Of a stretch of 64,000 nt of DNA, positions 16,975 through 25,439 are shown piece by piece. The stretch is from Gracilibacillus timonensis (GTDB taxonomy: Bacteria > Bacillota > Bacilli > Bacillales > Amphibacillaceae), in NCBI RefSeq assembly GCF_900086715.1, contig NZ_FLKH01000012.1, positions 1,612,001-1,676,000 on the forward strand, in the 5' to 3' direction. The notes under the pieces were generated by a model, which did no database searches, was not told the origin of the DNA, and worked only from the letters and a program-made list of their open reading frames with translations. The stretch's first letter is position 1. Every line of letters starts with the position of its first letter. Made by a program: the position numbers and the translations under genes.

Positions 16975-17291
16975 GTAATGTAACACCCCAATTATGTATT
17001 ATTATTTTATCATCATGCACTCGTTCTTATGTTTTCAGCCCAAAGCAAGCAGCTGCAAGTCGTCCAGTGCCAGCGAACGATATACCGTCTGATAAGTTGT
17101 ATGGATCATTAGCAAGAAAATCGCTACTAATGAATGCCTCACTTAATTATATTGTAACATGTTTTTAAAAAGAAAACGATTAAACACGTTGATTTATCAG
17201 GAAAACAATCAAAATCATGAAGGAGGGATAGATTTAGCAGGGATTTCCCCATCCCTAACGGATCAGGCAGGGATTACATACTAAAAACGGT
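16975..17291. other. Intergenic region upstream of speD end
   Basis: No convincing gene. The only feature noted is a pair of direct GCAGGGATT repeats (near 17238-17275) just before the 3' end of speD. Confidence 0.4.
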
Positions 17292-17660
17292 CTATTGATG
17301 ATGGGAAGTGGTCTCTCTCCTACCTCTTTTTAATTCTTGCTTGGAGACATTTTTTGCCTCTAGCTTATCTACCAGTTTTGTCACAATATCATGCGGATTG
17401 ATGGTTTCACCACATGTATATACATCGATGCTGGCGTAGGCATGTTCTGGAAAACTATGTATGGTTAAATGCGACTCTGAAATAATCACCACACCACTCA
17501 CGCCTGCAGGTGCAAATTGATGAAACGCCACCTCTCGCACTTCTGCACCTGCCAGTAAAGCAGCATTTACAAGGATTCTTTCCAGTTTCTCTATATCATT
17601 TAAACGTTCTGGGTTACACTCCCATAATTCTGCTATAACATGTCTGCCTAATGTATCCAT
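17292..17660 (-). CDS. speD: S-adenosylmethionine decarboxylase proenzyme
   Basis: SpeD/SpeH decarboxylates S-adenosylmethionine to the aminopropyl donor for spermidine synthesis, using a pyruvoyl group made by self-cleavage. The 122-residue protein has the class 1B signature: cleavage between Glu62 and Ser63 ([12 protein letters not shown]), proton donors His68 and Cys83 (in DVYTCG), and Glu12-type N-terminal text. Length is typical. It is 27 bp downstream of coaE; gapB, which lies here in Bacillus subtilis, is absent. The membrane-anchored aminopropyltransferase at 45.9 kb is a possible user of its product. Confidence 0.96.
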   Translation of the reverse strand: MDTLGRHVIAELWECNPERLNDIEKLERILVNAALLAGAEVREVAFHQFAPAGVSGVVIISESHLTIHSFPEHAYASIDVYTCGETINPHDIVTKLVDKLEAKNVSKQELKRGRRETTSHHQ

Positions 17661-17687
17661 TTCCCATCTTCTCTCCTATCCCAACTC

Positions 17688-18305
17688 TTAAAGTGGATAA
17701 TCATTCACCCTTGTGATTTGCCAATCCTTTAGAACAGCCGCCACTTGTTGTTTGGTTTCCGTAATAGTGCCGCTATTATCAATCACATAATCAGCCAGTT
17801 GTTTCTTTTTTTCCAGATCCATTTGACTGCCCATTCGTTTTTCTGCTTCTTCTTTAGACAGCTGGTTCCGTTCCATTAGTCTTTTTTTTTGCACCGATTC
17901 GGTCGCTGCCACTACTATAGTTCGGTCGACTAAATATGTCAGATTATTTTCAAATAACAAGGGAATATCCAAAGCGATGGTGGCATGTCCTTGTTGCAGT
18001 AATGTCTCTTTTTGCTGCTGCATGCGTTGCCGTATGGCTGGGTGTACAATACTATTTAATTGATGTCGGCTTTCCTTCTCCTGAAAAATAAGCTTGCCCA
18101 GCTTCCCACGGTCAAGCGTTCCGTCAGCTTGTAACATTTCTTCGCCAAATACGGTTATAATTTCATGGAGCGCCGGTTCTCCTGGTTCAACTACTTCACG
18201 AGCAACAAGATCTGCGTCAATCACGGGGATATGATAGTCCTCCATCAATATTTGACTGACCAGTGATTTGCCTGTAGCAATGTTCCCTGTTATACCAATT
18301 ATCAT
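17688..18305 (-). CDS. coaE: Dephospho-CoA kinase
   Basis: CoaE phosphorylates the 3'-hydroxyl of dephospho-CoA in the last step of coenzyme A synthesis. The 205-residue P-loop protein starts MIIGITGNIATGKS (Walker A), followed by VIDADLVAREVVEPGEPAL (substrate-contact Asp), LDIPLLFE, a LID with Arg/Lys, and ADYVIDNSGT near the end. All are family landmarks. The coaE-ytaF-mutM-polA arrangement matches Bacillus subtilis. Confidence 0.95.
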   Translation of the reverse strand: MIIGITGNIATGKSLVSQILMEDYHIPVIDADLVAREVVEPGEPALHEIITVFGEEMLQADGTLDRGKLGKLIFQEKESRHQLNSIVHPAIRQRMQQQKETLLQQGHATIALDIPLLFENNLTYLVDRTIVVAATESVQKKRLMERNQLSKEEAEKRMGSQMDLEKKKQLADYVIDNSGTITETKQQVAAVLKDWQITRVNDYPL

Positions 18306-18326
18306 GTATGTCTCTCCTCTTTTTCA

Positions 18327-18355
18327 CAGAAACAGAGTAAGCCACCCTGTTTCTG
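18327..18355 (-). terminator. Inverted repeat between ytaF and coaE
   Basis: CAGAAACAG (18327-18335) and CTGTTTCTG (18347-18355), perfect 9-bp stem with an 11-base loop, lying about 20 bp before coaE. No strong T-run on the minus strand; may be a weak terminator or attenuator. Confidence 0.45.
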
Positions 18356-18520
18356 ATTCAACTTTCACCCTGTTCAAGAATTGCCCCTCTTTCTTTATCA
18401 CTAATCTAGGGTAGATAGAATGAGATAGTCACATCCAACATTTTTTCCATGCTAGGCAAGTACTCCGCTGCGTTTAAGATCACCATCATGTTAACAGTGA
18501 GGGCTTTGATTGTGTAGTTA

Positions 18521-19111
18521 CTAGACAATCACCATTTTCCAAATACCAATCATCATTAATAGACAACTTGGCAAAAAAGACAATTTCTTTAGCGATTTGC
18601 GATCGGCAAAGGTCTTCCCTACTCGAACACCGACCAGCAAACAGCAAATGGTCACGATAAACAGAAAAATCGGTGTCATATAAGGGGAAGCACCAAGCAA
18701 ATAAATACCAATCCCAGCGCCAAAGGAATCTAAAGACAAGGCGATCCCTATAAATATAGATTCCACACCGTTTATTTTTCCAGATTTATCAATATCTGCC
18801 GTCATCGGCTTTTTTAAGATCCTCAGAAAAATAGGGGCATTGTTCTTTGCTTTTCCTTCGAGCAGTAAAGAAATGAATAACACCAAACCAAGACAAGTTA
18901 AAATAAAACCACCTGTTATTTCCGTGTAACGAACCGAAAGAAACGTCGATATCACGGATCCAGCTAACATCGACAGCATAAAAACGGCCGCCACGGTAAT
19001 CGAAATCTTGAACAGCTCTTTAACAGGCAGTGTTATACCACGCAGACCATAAGTAAAAGCCACTAAGAAACTATCCATACTAATCGCCAAAATAAGCAAT
19101 GGGAGCATCAT
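18521..19111 (-). CDS. ytaF: Sporulation membrane protein YtaF (MntP-like)
   Basis: YtaF belongs to the MntP/LysE-like exporter superfamily and is linked to sporulation; its substrate is unknown. The 196-residue product has six hydrophobic helices and the duplicated motif seen in this family: ISMDSFLVAFTYGLRG near the N-terminus and LSLDSFGAGIGIYLLG in the second half (acidic Asp in each MDS/LDS). ATG 19111 or the next codon is the start, with AAAGGAG about twelve bases upstream. Located between mutM and coaE as in Bacillus subtilis. Confidence 0.9.
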   Translation of the reverse strand: MMLPLLILAISMDSFLVAFTYGLRGITLPVKELFKISITVAAVFMLSMLAGSVISTFLSVRYTEITGGFILTCLGLVLFISLLLEGKAKNNAPIFLRILKKPMTADIDKSGKINGVESIFIGIALSLDSFGAGIGIYLLGASPYMTPIFLFIVTICCLLVGVRVGKTFADRKSLKKLSFLPSCLLMMIGIWKMVIV

Positions 19112-19182
19112 CGGTTATCATTTCTCCTTTATACAGGACTTTACGGTTAGTATATGGTGAAATAACAACCAATGTGCTAGCC

Positions 19183-20013
19183 TTATGCCAGCGGTTGACA
19201 GCTTGGGCAATAATGCGTACCTCTGCCGCTTATTTTTATTTTCATAATAGTATCCTCGCAGTGTGAACAGGGCTTATCTGTTTGACCGTAAACATTAAGC
19301 TGCTGTTGAAACATCCCAATTTGCCCCTGGGAATTAACGTAGGACCGAATCGTCGTGCCCCCTTGCTTTATCGCATCCTTTAGGGTTAAAACCGACGCTT
19401 CCAGGATATGCACTATTTGTTGTTCAGATAGCTGTGATCCCTTAATTAGGGGATGAATACCTGCTAAAAAAAGGGTCTCATCGACATAAATATTGCCTAA
19501 TCCTGCAATGACGGATTGGTCTAACAAAATATTCTTAATATTTCGCTCACTGCGCTGTATCTTCTCCTTGAACAACGAAAAGGAAAACTGAGGTTCCAAG
19601 GGATCGTTTGCCAGTAACACAAGGGGCTTTTTGTTTAATTCATCCCCTTTTTTTTGCAGGTGCATGGTGCCAAATTTACGTACATCTTGATAACGCAAAT
19701 CGGTACCATCCGTTAAATGAAAGACGACATGTGTATGGAGTGCTGTCTCTTCATCTCCAGGAAACACACCATATTTCCCCTCCATTCTTAAGTGGGAAAC
19801 TAACACATAGCCATCCAAGTCAAACAGCAAGAACTTTCCTTTCCGTCGAATATCATGAATGGTTTGTCCCTTGATTAATTGCTGAAAAACCGCTGTATCA
19901 TCTGGCTCTTGAATGATCTTCGGCCAGAAAATATCCACTGAAGCGATCGTTTTTTTCGATACTAACTGTTTTAATGTTTGCCTTATCGTTTCTACTTCTG
20001 GTAATTCAGGCAT
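19183..20013 (-). CDS. mutM: Formamidopyrimidine-DNA glycosylase
   Basis: MutM (Fpg) removes 8-oxoguanine and FapyG, then cleaves the strand by beta/delta elimination. The 276-residue protein starts MPELPEVETIR with catalytic Pro2 and Glu3, has KGKFLLFDL (catalytic Lys near 57), NIYVDETLFLAGIHP (H2TH region), and a C-terminal zinc finger CSHCEDTIMKIKISGRGTHY followed by CPSC with the DNA-binding Arg. It ends with the usual tail. It follows polA by 12 bp and is likely cotranscribed with it. Confidence 0.97.
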   Translation of the reverse strand: MPELPEVETIRQTLKQLVSKKTIASVDIFWPKIIQEPDDTAVFQQLIKGQTIHDIRRKGKFLLFDLDGYVLVSHLRMEGKYGVFPGDEETALHTHVVFHLTDGTDLRYQDVRKFGTMHLQKKGDELNKKPLVLLANDPLEPQFSFSLFKEKIQRSERNIKNILLDQSVIAGLGNIYVDETLFLAGIHPLIKGSQLSEQQIVHILEASVLTLKDAIKQGGTTIRSYVNSQGQIGMFQQQLNVYGQTDKPCSHCEDTIMKIKISGRGTHYCPSCQPLA

Positions 20014-20025
20014 GGCATTATCTCC

Positions 20026-22662
20026 TTATTTTGCATCATACCAAGTATCGCCATAATCTACATCTACCTTTAACGGGACAGATAAATCAATCGCCTGGCT
20101 CATGACATCGACGACCAACTTGGAAATAGCGTCTAATTCTTCTTCTGGTACTTCTAATATTAATTCATCATGTACTTGTAAGAGCAGGGTTGACTGGTAA
20201 TTCCCTGACTCCAGCTGATGATCAAGCTCTAGCATAGCCAGCTTGATCACATCGGCTGCACTTCCTTGAATCGGTGTATTCATTGCCGTCCGTTCAGCAA
20301 AGCTGCGCTGGTTAAAATTACGGCTGGTGATATCCGGCAAATAACGACGACGGTTCATAATCGTTGTCACAAAGCCATCTTGTTTAGCCTGTTGGACAAT
20401 CTCATGCATATAATCCTGAACCCCGGGATAGCTTTCTAAATAACGTTTAATAAAAGATTTTGCCTCTTTTCTTGGAATACCAAGGTTCTGCGACAAGCCA
20501 TAATCACTGATACCATAGACAATGCCAAAGTTGACCGCCTTAGCCTGACGTCGCATGGTGGAATCAACCTCTTCTTCCCTTACATGGAAGACGTCCATTG
20601 CCGTTTGGGTATGGATATCCTTATCTTCTTTAAAGGCCTTTTGCAGTTTCGCATCTCCCGCAATATGAGCGAGTACACGTAATTCAATCTGTGAATAGTC
20701 AGCCGCAAGTATCTTCCAGCCTGACTGTGAAGGAACAAAGGCTTGACGTATTTTACGCCCTTCTTCAATCCGGATCGGAATATTCTGCAGGTTAGGGTCA
20801 ATGGAGCTCAATCGACCGGTCTGTGTTAAGGCTTGATTAAAGCGGGTATGAATCTTACTAGTATCTGGATCAATCACTTTGGTCAAGCCTGCGATATAAG
20901 TAGAATCGAGTTTTTTTAATTGTCGATACAACAACAATTTATCAATAATCGCATGCTGGCCTTGCAGTTGTTCTAATACGTCAGCCGCTGTGGAATACCC
21001 TGTCTTCGTCTTTTTAATCACTGGTAAGCCGAGCTCTTCAAATAAAATCGGACCAAGCTGCTTCGGTGAATTGATATTAAATGACCTGCCTGCCAATTCA
21101 TAAATGTCCTTCTCCAAGGAATCCAGCTTTTCGGTTAATTCTTTCCCCATTTCGTTTAATCGGGATTTGTCTACCTGCACACCTGCCGCTTCCATTTTGC
21201 CTAAGACCATCGCAAGTGGCAGCTCTAAATCCATCAAAAGCGGCAATTGTTTGTTGTCAACCAAGGCTTGTTCCATTTGCTCTTTTAATCGATAAAGCAT
21301 GGCTGCTTTACGTACGATATGTTCCTGCCACTGTTCTTTTTCTTCGGGCAAGCCCATTTTGGCTCCCTTGCCATATACCTCTTCGTCAAATCGAATGGCT
21401 GTCTCGCCAAAACGATGGCTGATTGCCGGGATATCATGATTATTCTCGGAAGGATTGATCAAATAAGAAGCCAATAATGTGTCAAACGCAATCCCTTTAA
21501 TATCGATCGATAATCGACGAAGAAGCACAAGAATCTTTTTGGCATCAAATAAATACTTTTTGCTAGAAGCATCCTCTGCCCATTGCTTAAATGCAGTGGA
21601 CTTTTCCATGGCACTGATTGGAACAAAATAATTCCCCTTCTCATTACTGATCGCAGCACCCACCATTTCTTCCGTATGATAATTCTCACCTAATATTTCA
21701 ATCTCAAAGGCATCATGACCGGTAAATATATCATCCTGCACATCTTCTATCACTTGATACGCTATCTCTGGAATCTCCTGCTCCTCTTCCGGGCTTTCTT
21801 CCCCTTGTACGCGATGAACGAGCGATTGAAAGCCTAGCTCCTGGAAAAGCTGCTGCACCTTCTGTTCTTGATAATCCTCTAATACCGTGTCTTGAATCGA
21901 TACGGTAATTGGAGAAGTTTGATTAATGGTAGCTAGCTCTTTACTCATTACGGCCGATTCTTTATGTTCCACTAGTTTCTCTTTTAACTTCTGACCGGAG
22001 ACTTCCTCTAGATGGTCATAAAGGTTTTCAAGTGTACCGAATTGCTTAAGTAATTTGGTTGCTGTCTTCTGTCCAACCCCTGGCACTCCGGGGATATTAT
22101 CGGATTTATCTCCCATTAAGGCCTTTAAATCAACCACCTGATCTGCTGTAATCTCCATATCCTCTTGCAACGTTTTTTCTGTATAGGTCATCACATCACT
22201 GATTCCCTTTTTCGTTAAACGAACTTGGATCTGCTCAGAAACTAGCTGGAGTAAGTCCTTATCTCCTGATATGACTTCTACTTGCATGCCTTGTTCCTTT
22301 GCTTGATGAGCAAGCGTACCAATAATATCATCTGCCTCATAGTTTTCTAATTGATAATGTTTGATTTGGAAGGCATCTAACAGTTCTCGCAAAAGAGGAA
22401 ACTGCTCACTTAATTCAGAAGGGGTCTTCTCTCGACCTCCTTTGTAATCCTTATAAGCCTTATGACGAAAGGTCGTTTTGCCCGCATCAAAAGCTACTAG
22501 CATATTACTAGGCGTTTCCTGCTCCAATACCTTTAAGAGCATCGTTGTAAAACCATAGACGGCATTGGTATAGACGCCCTTATCGTTATTTAAAAGTGGT
22601 AAAGCGAAAAAAGCCCGATATGCAATACTATTACCGTCTATTAAGATGAGCTTATTGGTCAT
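20026..22662 (-). CDS. polA: DNA polymerase I
   Basis: Pol I removes RNA primers and fills gaps in lagging-strand and excision repair. The 878-residue protein has an N-terminal 5' nuclease (about 1-290: ILIDGNSIAYRAFFA, YEADDIIGTLA, GDKSDNIPGVPGVGQKTA), a middle exonuclease-like domain, and a polymerase domain with motif A DYSQIELRVLAHIAGD, motif B RRQAKAVNFGIVYG and motif C LQVHDELILEV. The 3'-5' exonuclease site looks dead: the first motif reads AFEIEIL rather than a DxE pair, as in other Bacillus Pol I, so proofreading is unlikely. Confidence 0.98.
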   Translation of the reverse strand: MTNKLILIDGNSIAYRAFFALPLLNNDKGVYTNAVYGFTTMLLKVLEQETPSNMLVAFDAGKTTFRHKAYKDYKGGREKTPSELSEQFPLLRELLDAFQIKHYQLENYEADDIIGTLAHQAKEQGMQVEVISGDKDLLQLVSEQIQVRLTKKGISDVMTYTEKTLQEDMEITADQVVDLKALMGDKSDNIPGVPGVGQKTATKLLKQFGTLENLYDHLEEVSGQKLKEKLVEHKESAVMSKELATINQTSPITVSIQDTVLEDYQEQKVQQLFQELGFQSLVHRVQGEESPEEEQEIPEIAYQVIEDVQDDIFTGHDAFEIEILGENYHTEEMVGAAISNEKGNYFVPISAMEKSTAFKQWAEDASSKKYLFDAKKILVLLRRLSIDIKGIAFDTLLASYLINPSENNHDIPAISHRFGETAIRFDEEVYGKGAKMGLPEEKEQWQEHIVRKAAMLYRLKEQMEQALVDNKQLPLLMDLELPLAMVLGKMEAAGVQVDKSRLNEMGKELTEKLDSLEKDIYELAGRSFNINSPKQLGPILFEELGLPVIKKTKTGYSTAADVLEQLQGQHAIIDKLLLYRQLKKLDSTYIAGLTKVIDPDTSKIHTRFNQALTQTGRLSSIDPNLQNIPIRIEEGRKIRQAFVPSQSGWKILAADYSQIELRVLAHIAGDAKLQKAFKEDKDIHTQTAMDVFHVREEEVDSTMRRQAKAVNFGIVYGISDYGLSQNLGIPRKEAKSFIKRYLESYPGVQDYMHEIVQQAKQDGFVTTIMNRRRYLPDITSRNFNQRSFAERTAMNTPIQGSAADVIKLAMLELDHQLESGNYQSTLLLQVHDELILEVPEEELDAISKLVVDVMSQAIDLSVPLKVDVDYGDTWYDAK

Positions 22663-22796
22663 GTGATCCCTGTCTCCTTTGTGTACTAAATACGTTATTT
22701 ATATTTTATCATGTTTACCGATCCACTGCACAGAAAGCAAATTTTAACTGATAGTTAGATACATTACTTTGCCATACATTTACCTGTTTTTCCCTT

Positions 22797-22914
22797 ACTC
22801 AAGAAAACGAGTAGCAAACACGTCTTTGCTCACATTATTTCCTGATAATACCTCGTTTGAAAGTTGAATGAAATCATGTCTCACGGATCTGGTAGATGCT
22901 CTTGATCCATTTAC
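22797..22914. repeat. MITE-like repeat, copy C (composite)
   Basis: Two oppositely oriented pieces are joined: 22797-22860 resembles copy B (CGTCTTTGCTCACATTATTT, CCTGATAATACCTCGTTTGA), and from 22861 AAGTTGAATGAAATCATGTC ... GCTCTTGATCCATTTACGCAG reads like copy D in the reverse sense. The second piece runs straight into the long palindrome. Confidence 0.7.
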
Positions 22915-22976
22915 GCAGTATGAGGAGATAACCAGGGGATAAATGCATTTATCCCCTGGTTATCTCCTCATACTGC
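22915..22976. repeat. Perfect 62-bp palindrome
   Basis: GCAGTATGAGGAGATAACCA... continues to 22945 and is mirrored exactly by 22946-22976, with no loop bases between arms (31 bp per arm; centre AAATG|CATTT). The left arm continues the MITE sequence, so it looks like a fold-back derivative. In RNA it would form a very stable hairpin between phoR and polA. Confidence 0.9.
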
Positions 22977-22979
22977 TAC

Positions 22980-23020
22980 CTTTCAGCAGAACTGAAAGGC
23001 GTGTGAATGGTCATTCACAC
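22980..23020. repeat. Two further tandem hairpins downstream of phoR
   Basis: CTTTCAG-CAGAA-CTGAAAG (22980-22998) and GTGTGAATG-GT-CATTCACAC (23001-23020) directly follow the long palindrome. None has a T-run, but together the three may end phoPR transcripts. Confidence 0.6.
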
Positions 23021-23145
23021 GAATGGATCAAACATGGATTTATTGACCTCATATTATGTTGTCCTCATTAAAAACCATGTATACTTCCAGACACATTTTC
23101 TATTGAACACTGGATCAATTATATAAAGTAGTCTCGTGAGATCAC

Positions 23146-24525
23146 TCACCACTTATTTGATAGGTTTACTCTGAAACGAGAACCTTCCGCTAATTTACTA
23201 TCTACTTCGATTGTGCCATGATGTGCCTCAACAATATGTTTAACGATAGCTAACCCTAAACCTGTACCACCTGTGTTTCGACTTCTGGCCCTATCCACAC
23301 GATAAAAACGTTCAAATATTCTTGGTATCGAATCCTCTGGAATACCAATCCCATTATCCTCGACTTCAAAAACAATCGTTGCGTCTGGTTGATAAATCCG
23401 TAAGATAACCTCTCCTTGTTCCTGGGTATAGCTCAACGCATTATATACGAGATTTAAAACTACTTGTTGCAATAAATCCGGATCGCCATAAAAAGATAGT
23501 CCCGGTTCGATATCTGCTTTAAAATAGCGCTGCTTTCCTGAAAATTGCTGTTCAATCAGCGTCAAGCTTTTACTGATCCAATCGTCCACCTCAATTAATT
23601 GAATCGAGAGGTTTAATTCCTCTTTTTCAATCTTTGATAGTTCCAACAAATCATGAATTAATGACTGCAGTCGGCTACTCTCATTTAAAATGATCGTCAG
23701 AAATTGTCTTTGTGTCTCTGAATCGGCATGTTCATCCTCCAATAAGGTTTCTGCAAAACCTTTTATGGAAGTCATTGGTGTCTTTAACTCATGGGAGACA
23801 TTGGCAACAAAGTCTTTTCTCATCTGTTCTACTTGTTTTAGTTCTGTAATATCATAAAAAACTAATACCGATCCCTTTAATTCCTTTGATTCATTAATCA
23901 CCGGAGCACCAACGATTTCGATATATTGTTTTTTCCCTTCCGTAATATTGGTAATATTGCCGTTGACTTTTTCTTCGTATAAAAAGGTTTCTTTCACCAC
24001 TTTATGTATATCTTGATCCGCTAGCACCTCATAATACAAATAGCCCAAGCAATCACTCGATTGGTACTGAAACATTTCTAAAAATTTACGATTAATTAAA
24101 TGTACATACCCTCGTTCATCAATTAGCATTAAACCACTTTCCATATTGTCCAATACCGTTGACCACTGATCAGATTGCACCTTTTGCCGAATAGACACTT
24201 CTTGTAAATGCCGTGCTAATGCATTAATCGAATTCCCTAATAATTGAGCATCGCCATAAGAAGGCACATAAATGCGGGCATTATAATTCCCTTCTGTTAA
24301 ACTAGTAACAGTTTTCAAGGTAGAACGAACGGGACGAACATAATGAATGTATATGTTATAAACAAGTACTAATAAGATAATATAACCCATCGCTAATGAA
24401 AATAACACCATAAACCGCTCTGCTGTTGAAGCAAACTGCAAGATGACAATACCAATAAACACAAAGATAACAGCACTTACCACCATATAACGCAAAAAGA
24501 GCGTGTTTCGTTTGTTACCATTCAT
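23146..24525 (-). CDS. phoR: Sensor histidine kinase PhoR (short form)
   Basis: PhoR autophosphorylates and activates PhoP under phosphate limitation. The 459-residue protein has two N-terminal helices (about 12-31 and 38-60), a HAMP-like region, a PAS domain (about 118-225), HisKA with phospho-acceptor His245 in NVSHELKTP, and an HATPase with N box (LVYNALSYT), DNGIGIP and GTGLGLAIVKHIVEAHHG. The extracytoplasmic loop is only about seven residues, so the external sensor domain of Bacillus subtilis PhoR (about 580 residues) is missing. It overlaps phoP by 4 bp and sits upstream of polA, as in Bacillus subtilis. Confidence 0.9.
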   Translation of the reverse strand: MNGNKRNTLFLRYMVVSAVIFVFIGIVILQFASTAERFMVLFSLAMGYIILLVLVYNIYIHYVRPVRSTLKTVTSLTEGNYNARIYVPSYGDAQLLGNSINALARHLQEVSIRQKVQSDQWSTVLDNMESGLMLIDERGYVHLINRKFLEMFQYQSSDCLGYLYYEVLADQDIHKVVKETFLYEEKVNGNITNITEGKKQYIEIVGAPVINESKELKGSVLVFYDITELKQVEQMRKDFVANVSHELKTPMTSIKGFAETLLEDEHADSETQRQFLTIILNESSRLQSLIHDLLELSKIEKEELNLSIQLIEVDDWISKSLTLIEQQFSGKQRYFKADIEPGLSFYGDPDLLQQVVLNLVYNALSYTQEQGEVILRIYQPDATIVFEVEDNGIGIPEDSIPRIFERFYRVDRARSRNTGGTGLGLAIVKHIVEAHHGTIEVDSKLAEGSRFRVNLSNKW

Positions 24526-25223
24526 GGACGAGGCTCCTCCATTTTGTAACCTAAACCTCGTATTGTTTTAATATAAACGGGTTTCTTCGTATCTGGTTCA
24601 ATCTTGTCACGCAAATGGCTGATATGGACATCAACAATTCTGGTATCACCAACGAAGTCATAATTCCAAACGGCACTTAATAGTTGATCCCGCGAAAGAA
24701 CACGCCCTTTATGCTGTACTAAATAATGTAATAATTCAAATTCTTTTCTTGTAAAAGTAAGCGGCTGTTCATGAATAGTAGCTTCATATTGTTGTGGATA
24801 TACTTTCAAGTCAGCAATTTTTATCACTGGATCCTCCGTGTCAGTATCTAATTGTTTGCGTGTCCTGCGTAAAATAGCCTTGACGCGGGCTACTACTTCT
24901 TTAGGACTGAAAGGTTTGGTTAAATAATCATCCGCCCCCAATTCCAAGCCCAATATCTTGTCCAACTCCTCTCCTTTTGCCGTTAGCATTAAGATCGGTG
25001 TCTCCACTTTGTTTTGTCGCAAAGCTTTGCATACTTCCGTCCCATCCATTCCAGGTAACATTAAATCTAATATAATTAAATCAAAGTTTCCTGTGTTGGC
25101 TTTTGCTAATCCTTCTGTACCATCATAGGCAACCTCTGTTTGAAAACCTGCTCTTTCCACATTATATTGCAGCAAGGTAACAATCGGCTGTTCATCATCA
25201 ATAATTAACAATTTCTCTGCCAT
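24522..25223 (-). CDS. phoP: Response regulator PhoP
   Basis: PhoP is an OmpR-type regulator controlling phosphate starvation genes, and in Bacillus also cell-wall teichoic acid synthesis. The 233-residue protein has a receiver domain with Asp53 as phospho-acceptor (LIILDLMLPGMDG), DD at 9-10, Thr and Lys (LTAKG, LTKPFSP), and a winged-helix domain with DQLLSAVWNYDFVGDTRIVDVHISHLR-type text (split here for length) and KTIRGLGYKM. A PHO-box-like repeat lies about 95-110 bp upstream. Identification as PhoP rather than another OmpR regulator relies on mdh-phoP-phoR-polA synteny. Confidence 0.92.
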   Translation of the reverse strand: MAEKLLIIDDEQPIVTLLQYNVERAGFQTEVAYDGTEGLAKANTGNFDLIILDLMLPGMDGTEVCKALRQNKVETPILMLTAKGEELDKILGLELGADDYLTKPFSPKEVVARVKAILRRTRKQLDTDTEDPVIKIADLKVYPQQYEATIHEQPLTFTRKEFELLHYLVQHKGRVLSRDQLLSAVWNYDFVGDTRIVDVHISHLRDKIEPDTKKPVYIKTIRGLGYKMEEPRP

Positions 25224-25316
25224 AGTCGATCCTTCCTTCTTGTTTAGTAGTTATCTCGATGCAAGCACTCCATGAGGTTTACTATATTCTAGTATGAGCT
25301 TTCCTCTGATTGCTTT

Positions 25317-25333
25317 TGTTAAGTTTAACCTAA
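25317..25333 (-). promoter_or_regulatory. Possible PHO box upstream of phoP
   Basis: On the minus strand TTAGGT (25333-25328), 5 bases, TTAACA (25322-25317): one perfect and one imperfect copy of the TT(A/C/T)ACA hexamer in the 11-bp phase used by PhoP. Two copies only; weak. Confidence 0.3.
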
Positions 25334-25439
25334 CTCTATCTTCATCATACACGGTGCTTGGAGGAATGTGAACAGATTCGACTATTTCTGCTTGTAAAAA
25401 ATGGTTTACAATAAATTTACCAAAACTTAATATAAGAAA

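Noticed and set aside
18450-18500. Short TGCTAGGCAAGTACTCCG resemblance to R1
   Set aside because: Only about 20 bp similar; too short to call a third copy.
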